DNA of 64,000 nucleotides from Kitasatospora sp. Root107 (lineage in GTDB: Bacteria; Actinomycetota; Actinomycetes; Streptomycetales; Streptomycetaceae): positions 118,064-182,063 of the forward strand of contig NZ_LMCT01000002.1 of NCBI RefSeq assembly GCF_001424875.1, given 5' to 3'. Below are positions 10,182 to 18,624 of this stretch, piece by piece. The position numbers were made by a program, and so were the translations under genes. How positions within the stretch are numbered: the stretch's first letter is position 1; each line of letters begins with the position of its first letter. The notes beneath the pieces are model-generated. The model was not told where the DNA came from and searched no databases. It saw only the letters and a list, made by a program, of their open reading frames with translations.

Positions 10182-11475
10182 CCTGCCAGCTGAGCGAGTC
10201 GGTGAGGCCGGACCGCAGTTCGGGGTCACGGACGGCGGTGGTCGGGTCGCTGGCCACGGCGGTGAGCTGGTGCGGGCGACCCTTGGGGCCGGTCAGCTTG
10301 AGCTCGGTGAGGGCGAGTGCGGTGCGGTCGCGCAGTGCGGTCAACTCGCGGCCGTCCAGGTACCACCGCAACTGGGTCCCCGGCACCGGCAGTTCGACGC
10401 TCAGCCGGTCGGCGGCGGTGAGCTGCGCCGAGGCGGGGGTGGTGCTGGCCAGCGTGCTGGCGTAGCGGTAGAACCCGGCGATCATCGCCTCCCGGCCGGG
10501 GAGGTTGAACTCCCGGCCGAGCGATCGCATGATCGAGTTGTCGGTCGGCCGGTACAGCCCCTGCGGGTAGTAGCCGCCGCCCAGGTAGGCGCCCACGGTG
10601 CCACCGTCCGGCGAGGTCTGGCCGAGCCAGCGGTACCACTTGGTGTGGCTGCGGCGCAGTTGGGCCGCCGTCTGCTTCGAGATGTTGGCCTCGGCCGGCT
10701 CCTTGCCCTGGTAACTCCCCTGGCCCTCGTAGAAGTACTCGTCGGCGAGCAGGCCGAGCGAGTGCCCGGTCTCGTGCACGGCTATCTGTCCGGACTGGGC
10801 GTTGCCGCCCGCCACGGTGGCGATGCCGGAGTAACCGAGCGAGGAGACCACGTCGTTGTAGCCCGCGCCGCCGTACTTGGCGCTGTTGGCCACCACGACC
10901 ACCAGGTCGGCCTGCGGCGCCTTGGCGGCGTACCGCTCCACCGCGTCGGTGTCCACGCAGAGCAGCCGCTCGACGTCGTCGCACCAGAAGTACGAGCCGA
11001 GCGCGGTCTGCCGCACGGTGGCCTTGTCCGGGTCGCCGCTCACCCCGGACTCCGCCGAAACCGCCTCCACCGCCCAGACGTTGAACAGGCCGCGGTAGGT
11101 CTTGTACGGCTCGACGGCCGAGATCTGCTGCCACTTGGCGGTGGCGTCGGCCAGGAACTTCGTCTGCTGGTCAGCGGTGTAGCCGTCGCCGATCATCACG
11201 ATGTCGAGCTTGGCGGCGGTGGCGCCGCTCTGCACGATCGGGGTCACCGTGCCGTCCCCGGTCACCCCCGCCGCTGCCGAGAGCGCGGGCGGGGCGGTGA
11301 ACGGGGAGGTCGCCGGGGCCTCGGCCCGGGAGATGGTGCCGTCCTCGGCGAAGCTCTCGACCTGGTGGCCGGGACGGGTCACCGGAGCGGGGGCCGCCGC
11401 GACGGGTGTGCTGCCGAGCGCGGCCAGGGCGAGCGCGCCGGCCAGGGCGAGGGTGCTGATTCTGCTGCGGTGCAC
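10171..11475 (-). CDS. Secreted M64-family (IgA-peptidase-like) zinc metalloprotease
   Basis: A 434-residue protein with GTG start and GGGAGG ribosome site. Residues 1-28 are a Sec-type signal peptide ending at an Ala-rich cleavage region (PVAAAPA). The M64 catalytic domain covers about 85-360, with the zinc site HETGHSLGLLADEY (H234, E235, H238 and the downstream acidic ligand) and the conserved IVMIGDGYT segment near its start. A C-terminal beta-rich segment follows. M64 includes clostridial IgA proteases; in soil actinomycetes the substrate is unknown. It is divergent from an XRE-TPR regulator across a region with phased TTAAT repeats. Confidence 0.86.
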   Translation of the reverse strand: MHRSRISTLALAGALALAALGSTPVAAAPAPVTRPGHQVESFAEDGTISRAEAPATSPFTAPPALSAAAGVTGDGTVTPIVQSGATAAKLDIVMIGDGYTADQQTKFLADATAKWQQISAVEPYKTYRGLFNVWAVEAVSAESGVSGDPDKATVRQTALGSYFWCDDVERLLCVDTDAVERYAAKAPQADLVVVVANSAKYGGAGYNDVVSSLGYSGIATVAGGNAQSGQIAVHETGHSLGLLADEYFYEGQGSYQGKEPAEANISKQTAAQLRRSHTKWYRWLGQTSPDGGTVGAYLGGGYYPQGLYRPTDNSIMRSLGREFNLPGREAMIAGFYRYASTLASTTPASAQLTAADRLSVELPVPGTQLRWYLDGRELTALRDRTALALTELKLTGPKGRPHQLTAVASDPTTAVRDPELRSGLTDSLSWQVTR

Positions 11476-11493
11476 GAGGGTCCTCCCGGGAAG

Positions 11494-11532
11494 TTAAGTT
11501 GACGGTTAATCAGACTTAATCGGTGAGTTAAT
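11494..11532. promoter_or_regulatory. Phased TTAA(T) repeats between the M64 protease and XRE-TPR genes
   Basis: Four copies of TTAA or TTAAT begin at 11494, 11506, 11516 and 11528, spaced 12, 10 and 12 bases, roughly one helical turn each. In otherwise GC-rich DNA this stands out. It lies in the only non-coding stretch between two divergent genes, so it may be a cooperative binding site for the adjacent XRE regulator and part of both promoters. No confident -35/-10 pair could be fixed. Confidence 0.45.
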
Positions 11533-11614
11533 GTAGGCCACCCACCGGGGCCCCGACAATGGGGCGGACCGCACTGGCAGACACCACCGGCGGATGACCT
11601 GGGAGGACGTGGGC

Positions 11615-12985
11615 ATGACGGTCCGGACCGACGCCGCAGCCATCGGGCAGCGGCTGCAACAGCTGCGCCGGGAACGCGGGTTGACCCAGCGGGCACTGGC
11701 CGGCGACGGGTACACCGCCGCGTACGTCTCCACCCTGGAGGCCGGCCGGGTCCGCCCCTCCGAGACCGCCCTGCGCTACCTCGCCGAGCGGCTCGGCGTC
11801 ACCCAGGACGAGCTGGCCACCGGCCGTCCCGCCCAGCTGGCCACCGAACTGCGGCTCGCCCTGACCGAGGCCCAGGCCCTGCTCGCGGCCGGACGGCCGG
11901 GCCCGGCGGCCGAGGGCTTCGCCGCCGTGCTGGAGCGGGCCGAGCGCGAGGAGGTGGCCGCCGTCCGCTCTGCCGCCCTGCTCGGGCTCGGCGAGTGCGC
12001 ACTGGAGAGCGGGCGGCTGGAACAGGCCAGGGAGCACTTCGAGGCGGCCGAACAGCTGCTCGCCGACCAGCCGCTGCCACAGCGCGCCGCCGCCGTCCGG
12101 GGCCGCGCCGTGGCCTACCTGCTCTCCGGCGAACTCCGGTACTCCTGCTACCTGCTGGAGACCGCGATCGACCAGCTGAACGCCGCCGGGCTGCCCGACC
12201 CGGACGCCCTGCTGCTGCTCTACGCCGCCGTGATCGGCCCGTACATGGACATGGGCGCGCACACCCGCGCCGCCCAGGCCGCCGAAATGGCGCTCGCGCT
12301 GGCCCCCACCGCCACCGACCCGGCGCTGGTCGCCGGGCTGCACCGGAGCGTCGCCCGGACCCTGATCGCGGCCGGCCGGATCACCGAGGCGGACGCCTCG
12401 CTCGCCCGCGCCCAACAGCTCTACCAGCGGCTCAGGCTCAGCTCCGACCTGGCCAAGTGCCACTGGATGCGCGGCTACGTGCACGCCCAGGCAGGCCAGT
12501 TGGATCAGGCCGAGCACGAACTACGCACCGCCCGCCAGATGCTGACCGTCCAGCAGGCCGAACTCTTCACCCATCAGGTGGACGTGGAGCTCGCCGACGT
12601 GCTCCGCCGCCGGGGCCGCCTCCAGGAGGCGGGCCACCTGCTGCACGCCCTGCTCGACCGCCTCGGCCCGCACCGGGGCGCCGTGCACGCCGCCGGGGCG
12701 CACCGCCTGCTCGGCCTGATCGCCGAGGAGCAGGGCACCCCGGAGGACGCCGAGGAGCACTACGTCCGCGCCCTCTCGCTGCTCGAACAGACCGGCGCCG
12801 CAGGCGATCTGGCCGACCTCTGCCGCCTGCTCGGCGACCTCTACCGCCGCACCGGCCGGACCGACCTGGCCCTCGACGTCTACCGCACCGGCCTGGGCCA
12901 CCGGGCCGCCCCCGGCACCACCACCCTCGGCCCCGGCCCGGCCCAACCGCCGGTCGGTCTAGGCACAGAGGGAGCCGACCAGTAG
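11615..12985 (+). CDS. XRE-family HTH regulator with C-terminal TPR-like repeats
   Basis: About 456 residues. An XRE helix-turn-helix spans 8-62 (IGQRLQQLRRERGLTQRALA then YVSTLEAGRVRPSETALRYLAERLGV). The rest is a series of Ala/Leu-rich helical hairpins of TPR type up to residue about 440. Such HTH-TPR regulators usually sense a peptide or protein partner and control development or secondary metabolism in streptomycetes. I chose ATG 11615 because GGGAGG lies 8 bp upstream; an ATG 21 bp earlier lacks this. It is divergent from the secreted M64 protease, a likely target. The 3' end overlaps the convergent serine hydrolase by 27 bp. Confidence 0.82.
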   Translation: MTVRTDAAAIGQRLQQLRRERGLTQRALAGDGYTAAYVSTLEAGRVRPSETALRYLAERLGVTQDELATGRPAQLATELRLALTEAQALLAAGRPGPAAEGFAAVLERAEREEVAAVRSAALLGLGECALESGRLEQAREHFEAAEQLLADQPLPQRAAAVRGRAVAYLLSGELRYSCYLLETAIDQLNAAGLPDPDALLLLYAAVIGPYMDMGAHTRAAQAAEMALALAPTATDPALVAGLHRSVARTLIAAGRITEADASLARAQQLYQRLRLSSDLAKCHWMRGYVHAQAGQLDQAEHELRTARQMLTVQQAELFTHQVDVELADVLRRRGRLQEAGHLLHALLDRLGPHRGAVHAAGAHRLLGLIAEEQGTPEDAEEHYVRALSLLEQTGAAGDLADLCRLLGDLYRRTGRTDLALDVYRTGLGHRAAPGTTTLGPGPAQPPVGLGTEGADQ

Positions 12986-14095
12986 CCCCATCAGCGCCTT
13001 CTGCTGGACCGCACCCTTGGTGTGGTCGTACGGGACGTACGAGACGCTGACCTGCCGGCGGCCGTCCGCCGTGCCGACCATCGCGGTCTGGAAGCCCTTG
13101 GTGCTGCCGGTGTGGCCCCAGAGCGGCCCGCACGGCGAGTCCATCCGCTGCAGACCGAGCCCGTAGCCGACGCCGGGGCGGACCGTCTCGGTGCGCAGCA
13201 GCTCGGCTTGCTCGGCGGGGCGCAGGAGTTCGCCGCCGAGCAGGGCGGACTGGAAGCGGTTCAGGTCGGCGGTGGTGGAGAGGCCTGACCCGGCCGCGCC
13301 GACGGCGGAGGGGTTGAACTCGGTGACGTCGGCCGGGCCTTCCGGCAGGTCGAAGTAGGCGTGTGCGTGCGGGCCGGAGATCCGGGCGGAGTCCCGGGGG
13401 AAGTCGGTGTGCTGCAGGCCGAGCGGGCGGACGATCCGGTCCCGGACCTCCTGCTCCCAGCGGTGGCCGGTGACCTGCTCCACGAGCATCGAGGCGATCA
13501 CGTAGTTGGTGTTGGAGTACTCCCAGCGCTCACCGGGCTGGAAGCGTACGGGCATCGCCGCGGCCAGCGCCGCCAACTCGCGCGGCTGGTAGCCGTCCCA
13601 GCGACCCTCGGCCACCCAGCGGCGAATCGACTCCTCGTCGGTGAAGGCCAGGTCGGGGTGCTTGGTGAAGTCGGCCAGCCCACTGGTGTGGTTGAGCAGC
13701 CGGCGGACCGTCACCCCGGCGCCGCCGGGCAGCAGGCCGGGCAGGTGCTGCTCCACCGTGTCGCTGAGCGCAAGCCGTCCCTCGCCGACCAGTTGGAGCA
13801 CGATGGTGGCGACGAAGGGCTTGGTCACGCTGCCGATCCGGAACCGCCCCTGCTCGGCCACCGGCCGCCCGCTGCCCAGCTCGCTCACCCCCGCGCCGCC
13901 ACGCCACACCGTGCGCCCGTCCTGCCGGAGTTCGGCGATCGCGGAGGTGGCGCCGGCGGCGACCAGGCTGTCCAACCCACCCTGCCAGGTGTCCGCACCA
14001 GCCACGACCGAGGCCGAGGCAGTGGGCGCCGCACCGATCACCATCGCACCGGCCAGCACGCCAGCAGCAATCCGCAGCATCCCAACAGCACCCAT
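12959..14095 (-). CDS. Secreted serine hydrolase, beta-lactamase class C / DD-peptidase fold
   Basis: About 378 residues from ATG 14095, which has GGGAGG just upstream. A signal peptide (1-29, ending TASAS) is followed by a class C-type domain with the three penicillin-recognition motifs: S89-V-T-K92, Y193-S-N195 and H328-T-G330. The family includes the Streptomyces R61 DD-carboxypeptidase, D-aminopeptidases and esterases; which activity applies here cannot be told. A longer frame upstream would add an unrelated polar leader before the signal peptide. Convergent with the XRE-TPR gene. Confidence 0.85.
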   Translation of the reverse strand: MGAVGMLRIAAGVLAGAMVIGAAPTASASVVAGADTWQGGLDSLVAAGATSAIAELRQDGRTVWRGGAGVSELGSGRPVAEQGRFRIGSVTKPFVATIVLQLVGEGRLALSDTVEQHLPGLLPGGAGVTVRRLLNHTSGLADFTKHPDLAFTDEESIRRWVAEGRWDGYQPRELAALAAAMPVRFQPGERWEYSNTNYVIASMLVEQVTGHRWEQEVRDRIVRPLGLQHTDFPRDSARISGPHAHAYFDLPEGPADVTEFNPSAVGAAGSGLSTTADLNRFQSALLGGELLRPAEQAELLRTETVRPGVGYGLGLQRMDSPCGPLWGHTGSTKGFQTAMVGTADGRRQVSVSYVPYDHTKGAVQQKALMGLLVGSLCA

Positions 14096-14213
14096 GGCTA
14101 CCTCCCGTTCCCCGCGTCGGGCCCCTCCCGACACCGAGAACTCTGCCGCCCGGAGCACCGCCCCGCCCTCCCCCACCGGCGTGAACGGCCTCCCTCCCGA
14201 GAGTGAGCAGCCG

Positions 14214-15113
14214 TCAGGCGAACAGCCGCAGCCGCTGCGCCGCCACCCCCACCCGGACGGTCTGACCCCAGCTCAGCTGGAGCGCGTCCGACTCCACGCC
14301 GTCCCCGAAGGCGATCAGCCGGTCCGACTCGACCGTCAGGGTCAGCCCCTCACCGAGCGCCAGCAGGCCCTGCACCTGCTCGGTGCCGGTGGCGGGCGAG
14401 GGCCAGGCCTCCCGGACGAACCAGGCCACCGCGGCGGCGGTCGGCCCGGGCAGCGGCAGCGCGCTGCCCCGCTCCAGTGCGGCCGAGCGGCACCACCCCG
14501 TCGCCCCCGTCCCGGTGCCGACCAGCACACCCGAGGAGGCCTGTGCCTCCTCCGGCCCGTCCCCGGCGGCGAGCCGGTAGCGGGAGGTCTGGTGGCCGCT
14601 CTGGCCGAGGTAGATCTCGTTCAGGGCGAGCAGCCGCTGGGTGTCGTCGGCGACCGCCTCCACCATCGTGCGCTCCTCCAACTGCCGTTCACCGTCCGGC
14701 CCGACGGCGGCCCGCAGCAGCCGTCCGGTCTGGTCCGGCCGATGCCGGACCAGCACGCCGGGGTTGCGGCCCGGCTCGGTGTCGATGCCGATCACCGGCT
14801 GGCCGGAGAGGTACTTGGCGGCGTTGGCCACCAGCCCGTCCTGACCGACCACGACCACCAGGTCCTCGGGGCTGAACAGGAAGCGGTCCAGGTCGGCGCG
14901 CTCCACCCGGCTGCGCCGCCAGTCCAGCGGCACCGCGCCGGCCACTTCGGCGAGCGCCGCCAGCGAACGGTGGTGGCGCTCCTCCACCTCCGCCAGCGAG
15001 CGGCCGCGCGAGCCGGTGAAGAACGACGCCTGTCCGCGCGAGCCGTGCCGGGCGAGCAACTCCTCGTACTCGGTGCGGCGGTGCACCAGCACCACCCGGG
15101 GTGCCAGGCTCAC
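14214..15113 (-). CDS. NAD(+)-kinase-like protein paired with an SPFH protein
   Basis: A 299-residue protein with a divergent ATP-NAD kinase fold. The diagnostic GGDGT loop appears as VVVVGQDGLV (86-95, G90-Q-D-G93), and a SSGVLVGTGTGATGWCRSA segment matches the NAD-binding S-T-P-x-G-S/T-T-A-Y region in altered form. The first 60 residues (VVLVHRRTEYEELLARHGSRGQASFF) resemble the family N-terminus. The aspartate needed for catalysis is present (D92), so activity is possible but not assured. The start overlaps the SPFH stop as ATGA, showing a two-gene operon behind a tandem operator. It may bind NAD(H) as a sensor instead of acting as a kinase. Confidence 0.65.
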   Translation of the reverse strand: MSLAPRVVLVHRRTEYEELLARHGSRGQASFFTGSRGRSLAEVEERHHRSLAALAEVAGAVPLDWRRSRVERADLDRFLFSPEDLVVVVGQDGLVANAAKYLSGQPVIGIDTEPGRNPGVLVRHRPDQTGRLLRAAVGPDGERQLEERTMVEAVADDTQRLLALNEIYLGQSGHQTSRYRLAAGDGPEEAQASSGVLVGTGTGATGWCRSAALERGSALPLPGPTAAAVAWFVREAWPSPATGTEQVQGLLALGEGLTLTVESDRLIAFGDGVESDALQLSWGQTVRVGVAAQRLRLFA

Positions 15114-16141
15114 CGGTCGGCACTCAGCCTGGTCAGCAGGCCGGTCAGCACGTCGGGGGTGAGCGTGATGCTGTCGATGTTCGGCAGGTGCTCGGCCAGC
15201 CTGATCAGCGCGAGTGCCCGCAGCACCTCGGGGCCTGCCTGCTGGTGCGCCGCCAGCCAGGCGGCCTCGGCCTCGGCCTTTGCGGCGCCGAGGTCCCGGT
15301 CGGAGTCGGCCTGCGCACTGGCCAGGATCCGGGCGGCCTCCGCCTCGGCGGCGGCGAGCCGGGTCCGGCGGACCGCCTCGGCCTCGGCCCTGATGCCGTC
15401 GGCGGCCGCGTTCTGCTCGGCCAGCCGGCGGGCGTTCGCGCCCTGCTGCTCGACCAACTGCTCTTCCCTGCGGGCGAGTTCGATCTGGCTGGCGAGCTCG
15501 TTCTCGGCGATCGCGCGCTCCCGCTCGACCGCCACCGCCCGCCGCTCGTACGTAGCCGCATCGGCGTCCTGCTGGACCTGCTCGCGGGTCGGGGTACGCA
15601 GCGCGCGCTCCATCTCGGCCTCGGGCCGCAGCGCGGTGATCCGCACCGCGACCACCGAGAGCCCGGTCTCGGACAGGCGCCGCTCGTCGACCAGGCCCTC
15701 ACTGATCCGGTTCCGCAGCGCGGTGATGCCGTCGGCCAGCGCCTCGGCGAGCGAGGTGCGGGCGATCAGCTCCAGCGCGTACTGCTGGGCGATGTCGGTC
15801 AGCAGCGTGCCGAGCTGGTCGAGCGGCTCGGCCCGCCAGCGACCGGTGTCGGGGTCGATGCCGAAGTCCACCCGGGTCGCGGCCACCGCAGCGTCCACGA
15901 TCCGGTAGGTCACGGCGGCCTGGACGGTGAGGTCCTGGAAGTCCGCAGTAGTGGCGTGGAACAGCATCGCCAACTCGCGGTCGTCGGCCGGCACTTCGGA
16001 TATCGCGGCGGTGCGCGGCCGGAACCAGAACGCCAGCCCGGTGCCGTCGTGGGCGAGCTGCCCCCGGCGCAGGTGCCGTACGTGCGAGGTCGGTGCGGCC
16101 CGCAGATGCCGGAAGCCGAAGCGCCTGGTGATGTCGGCCAT
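15110..16141 (-). CDS. SPFH/Band 7 (prohibitin-like) domain protein
   Basis: A 343-residue protein. Residues 1-190 form an SPFH/Band 7 domain (FHATTADFQDLTVQAAVTYRIVD, then the conserved VVAVRITALRPEAEMERALRT end). Residues 195-300 are a long Ala/Glu/Arg-rich coiled coil (AEAEAVRRTRLAAAEAEAARI), as in flotillins. There is no N-terminal membrane helix, so it may be cytosolic or peripheral. Family members form oligomeric rings on membranes. It is the first gene of an operon with an NAD-kinase-like gene and lies just downstream of two copies of a 17-bp palindrome. Confidence 0.8.
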   Translation of the reverse strand: MADITRRFGFRHLRAAPTSHVRHLRRGQLAHDGTGLAFWFRPRTAAISEVPADDRELAMLFHATTADFQDLTVQAAVTYRIVDAAVAATRVDFGIDPDTGRWRAEPLDQLGTLLTDIAQQYALELIARTSLAEALADGITALRNRISEGLVDERRLSETGLSVVAVRITALRPEAEMERALRTPTREQVQQDADAATYERRAVAVERERAIAENELASQIELARREEQLVEQQGANARRLAEQNAAADGIRAEAEAVRRTRLAAAEAEAARILASAQADSDRDLGAAKAEAEAAWLAAHQQAGPEVLRALALIRLAEHLPNIDSITLTPDVLTGLLTRLSADR

Positions 16142-16165
16142 GGAGTCCCCCTCTGGACAGCTTTA

Positions 16166-16216
16166 ATCGTCCCCATGACGATAAGGGCTCGACCCCTTTA
16201 TCGTCAATAGGACGAA
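16166..16216. promoter_or_regulatory. Tandem 17-bp palindromic operators upstream of the SPFH operon
   Basis: Two sites share the form ATCGTC-N5-GACGA(T/A): 16166-16182 (spacer CCCAT, perfect arms) and 16200-16216 (spacer AATAG, one mismatch at the last base). Centres are 34 bp apart, about three helical turns. They lie 25-75 bp before the SPFH start in a 16142-16226 gap. This is a convincing operator pair for an unidentified dimeric regulator. Confidence 0.65.
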
Positions 16217-16226
16217 AATAGCCCTC

Positions 16227-17045
16227 TCAGCCCATCGGGTCGTCCTCGCCGTACGGCCGCAGCCGCAGCGTCCTGGCATCCGCCTCGCGGATCTCCTCGG
16301 CCCTACCCACCAGCTGCTCCAGGTTGTCCCGGCCCGCGTGGATGAACCGACCGTGCAGCGCGTCGAACCGCCCCCGGGCCGCGTCCACCGTGACCGCCAC
16401 CATGTACGGGATGCTCCCCCAGGCCTTCATGTCCTGGAACATCGGCATGCCGGCCGTCATCTCGGTCTGCACCGCGCCCGGGCTGATGTCGAGTACCACC
16501 ACGTGGTGCTCGGCCAGCGAGTCGGCGATGTTGTCGGAGAGCTGGAGCAGCGCGCCCTTGGAGGTGGCGTACGCGGTGTAGTGCCCGTCCGGCCGCAGCG
16601 CGAACCCGGAGTTGAGGTTCACCACCCGGCCCCGGCCGCGCTCGACCATCCCCGGCAGCACACTGCGCAGCAGGTTGTACGGGCCGCGCAGGTTGGTCTC
16701 CACCACCTTCCACCACTGGGACGGGTCGGTCTCCCAGACCGGCACCTCCTCCCGGTCCACCTGACCGGCGTTGTTGACCAGCAGGTCGACCGGCCCGAGG
16801 TCGCGCTCGACCGCCCGGACCGCCTCCCGGACGGCACCCGGCCTGGTCACGTCCGCCGTCACGGCGACCCCGCGCGCGCCGTGCCGCACACACTGCCTGA
16901 GGGTCTCCACCAGCGTCGTGTGGTTGCGGCCGACCAGCCCCACCGCCATCCCCTCGGCGGCCAGCCCGATGGCGATCTCCCGCCCGATCCCGCGGCCCGC
17001 CCCGGTGACCAGCGCGACCTGTCCTGCGAGTGATCCCGTAGGCAT
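16227..17045 (-). CDS. Short-chain dehydrogenase/reductase (SDR)
   Basis: A 272-residue classical SDR. It has the cofactor loop TGAGRGIG (residues 14-21), the NNAG motif, a serine in NLNSGFAL and the active-site Y-x-x-x-K in YTAYATSK. The R at the end of the second strand (LVGRNH) suggests NADP(H). Substrate is unknown; the long C-terminal tail (LEQLVGRAEEIREADARTLRLRPYGED) is seen in several actinomycete SDRs. I chose the ATG at 17045, with GGAGGG about 12 bp upstream; a longer in-frame extension has no SDR similarity. It reads toward the SPFH operon but a separate operator region divides them. Confidence 0.85.
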   Translation of the reverse strand: MPTGSLAGQVALVTGAGRGIGREIAIGLAAEGMAVGLVGRNHTTLVETLRQCVRHGARGVAVTADVTRPGAVREAVRAVERDLGPVDLLVNNAGQVDREEVPVWETDPSQWWKVVETNLRGPYNLLRSVLPGMVERGRGRVVNLNSGFALRPDGHYTAYATSKGALLQLSDNIADSLAEHHVVVLDISPGAVQTEMTAGMPMFQDMKAWGSIPYMVAVTVDAARGRFDALHGRFIHAGRDNLEQLVGRAEEIREADARTLRLRPYGEDDPMG

Positions 17046-17317
17046 GCGTACGTGCTCCCTCCTCGACTGCTCCGTATTCTTCGGGCCGTCCGGCCACCCG
17101 AGTTGGATCACGGGGGCCGACCGGGCCGCTTGTCATCCGATCGGCTCAGCATTCGTACCCGCAGCACCCGACGAAGATCACATCCCGGACCGGAGATGAA
17201 CTCGTCGGTAGCCGGGTAGTACCGTCGTCCGGGCGGCACGTACGGCCACGACACCGGCGCGCCTCCGCTGTTACGCATGCTGGGCACCCCCAGCTCCACC
17301 GTGAAGAGGGCAACTGA

Positions 17318-18187
17318 GTGAGTGACATCGCGCGCGTCGGAGTAGTCGGCTGCGGCCTCATGGGGTCGGGCATCGCTGAGGTCTTCGCCCGCTCGGGCCT
17401 GGACGTGCTGGTCTCGGAGGCCAGTGGAGAGGCCCTGGAGCTCGGCCGGACCCGGCTCGGCAACTCGCTCGCCACCGCCGTCCAGCGCGGAAAGCTGACG
17501 GACGAGCAGCGCGCCGAGACCCTGTCCCGGATCGCCTTCACCACCGACCTGGGCGACTTCGCCGACCGCGACCTGGTGGTCGAGGCGGTGGCGGAGCAGG
17601 AGGAGATCAAGAACAAGATCTTCCAGACTCTGGACCAGGTGATCGAGCGCCGGGATGCCATCCTGGCCTCCAACACCTCCTCGATCCCGATCGTGAAGCT
17701 GGCCTCCGCCACCTCCCGCCCGGAGCAGGTGATCGGCCTGCACTTCTTCAACCCCGCCCCGGTCCAGCGCCTGGTCGAGGTCATCCCGACCCTCACCACC
17801 TCCGCCGAGACCACCGCGAGGACCGAGAACTTCGCTGTCCAGGTGCTCGGCAAGGAGCCGATCCGGGCCCGCGACCGGGCCGGCTTCGTGGTCAACGCCC
17901 TGCTGGTGCCGTACCTGCTCTCGGCCGTCCGGATGTTCGAGTCCGGCGTCGCCACCGCCTCCGACATCGACAAGGGCATGGAGGCCGGCTGCGCCCACCC
18001 GATGGGCCCGCTCCGCCTCTGCGACCTGATCGGCCTGGACACCATCCTGTCCATCGCCGACTCGATGTACGACGAGTACAAGGAGCAGCTCTACGCCGCC
18101 CCCCCGCTGCTCTCCCGGATGGTCGACGCCCGCCTGCTGGGCCGCAAGTCCGGCCGCGGCTTCTACGACTACACCGCGAGCGCCTGA
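17318..18187 (+). CDS. 3-hydroxybutyryl-CoA dehydrogenase
   Basis: A 289-residue 3-hydroxyacyl-CoA dehydrogenase of the short single-function type. It interconverts 3-hydroxybutyryl-CoA and acetoacetyl-CoA with NAD(P). The Rossmann motif is VGVVGCGLMGSGIAE near the N-terminus; the catalytic histidine sits in IGLHFFNPAPVQRLVEV, and the C-terminal helical domain has the typical GFVVNALLVPYL and AGCAHPMGPLRLCDLIGLD signatures. Starts at GTG 17318. The gene stands alone, divergent from the SDR, and ends at a 10-bp-stem terminator. Likely role in butyrate/PHB or ethylmalonyl-CoA carbon flow. Gene names hbd or paaH are both used for relatives, so I leave the symbol blank. Confidence 0.93.
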   Translation: MSDIARVGVVGCGLMGSGIAEVFARSGLDVLVSEASGEALELGRTRLGNSLATAVQRGKLTDEQRAETLSRIAFTTDLGDFADRDLVVEAVAEQEEIKNKIFQTLDQVIERRDAILASNTSSIPIVKLASATSRPEQVIGLHFFNPAPVQRLVEVIPTLTTSAETTARTENFAVQVLGKEPIRARDRAGFVVNALLVPYLLSAVRMFESGVATASDIDKGMEAGCAHPMGPLRLCDLIGLDTILSIADSMYDEYKEQLYAAPPLLSRMVDARLLGRKSGRGFYDYTASA

Positions 18188-18193
18188 CCCCAC

Positions 18194-18217
18194 CCCCGTA
18201 CCGGGATCGGTACGGGG
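18194..18217. terminator. Hairpin terminator between hydroxybutyryl-CoA dehydrogenase and antitoxin-like gene
   Basis: A perfect 10-bp stem CCCCGTACCG / CGGTACGGGG (18194-18203 and 18208-18217) with loop GGAT lies between two convergent genes. It has no T-tract, as is usual for streptomycete terminators, and may work in both directions. Confidence 0.65.
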
Positions 18218-18233
18218 CCCTGTCACGCGCGCC

Positions 18234-18413
18234 TTACTGCGGTGCGGGCGGCTCCTGGGTGCCGAGCTGTTCGTTGAGCTTCTGCTGCGCGGTGTCGACC
18301 TGGCCGCTGTACTTTCCGCCGGTCTTCTCGTCGACCGCGTCGCCCGCCTTGTCGACTCCCGTCCGCACGGTGTCCTCGTGGCCCTTGATCATGCTCTTCA
18401 GCTTTTCGAACAC
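18234..18413 (-). CDS. Small antitoxin-family protein (MT0933/Rv0909-like)
   Basis: A 59-residue frame from GTG 18413 to TAA 18234. It begins VFEKLKSMIKGHEDTVR and continues with VDKAGDAVDEKTGGKYSGQ and a C-terminal QQKLNEQLG segment. This helical pattern, with K-A-G-D-x-V-D-x-K-T-G-G-K-Y, is that of the MT0933-like antitoxin family (Rv0909 type), which is widespread in actinomycetes. AGGAAGGA precedes the start. No toxin gene adjoins it, so it may be an orphan or act as a CsbD-like stress protein. An overlapping Arg-rich frame of similar length is the shadow of this gene. Confidence 0.78.
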   Translation of the reverse strand: MFEKLKSMIKGHEDTVRTGVDKAGDAVDEKTGGKYSGQVDTAQQKLNEQLGTQEPPAPQ

Positions 18414-18624
18414 GGCTCGGTCCTTCCTGTGCAGCGATCGGACCCTCCAAGGATCACCGCTGCCCCCGCCGACCGCATCCGCAGGCAGCTTCGGTGAAGA
18501 GTCACCGTCAGAAATTTACCTCCCGGGTCTACCCGCGTAAACCAGTGGCCCCCCATGATGGCGGAGCGCATCCACCCGACTCCCCCGGGTGGTCCAACTC
18601 CCCTGTCGAGTACTGGAGTTCGCC

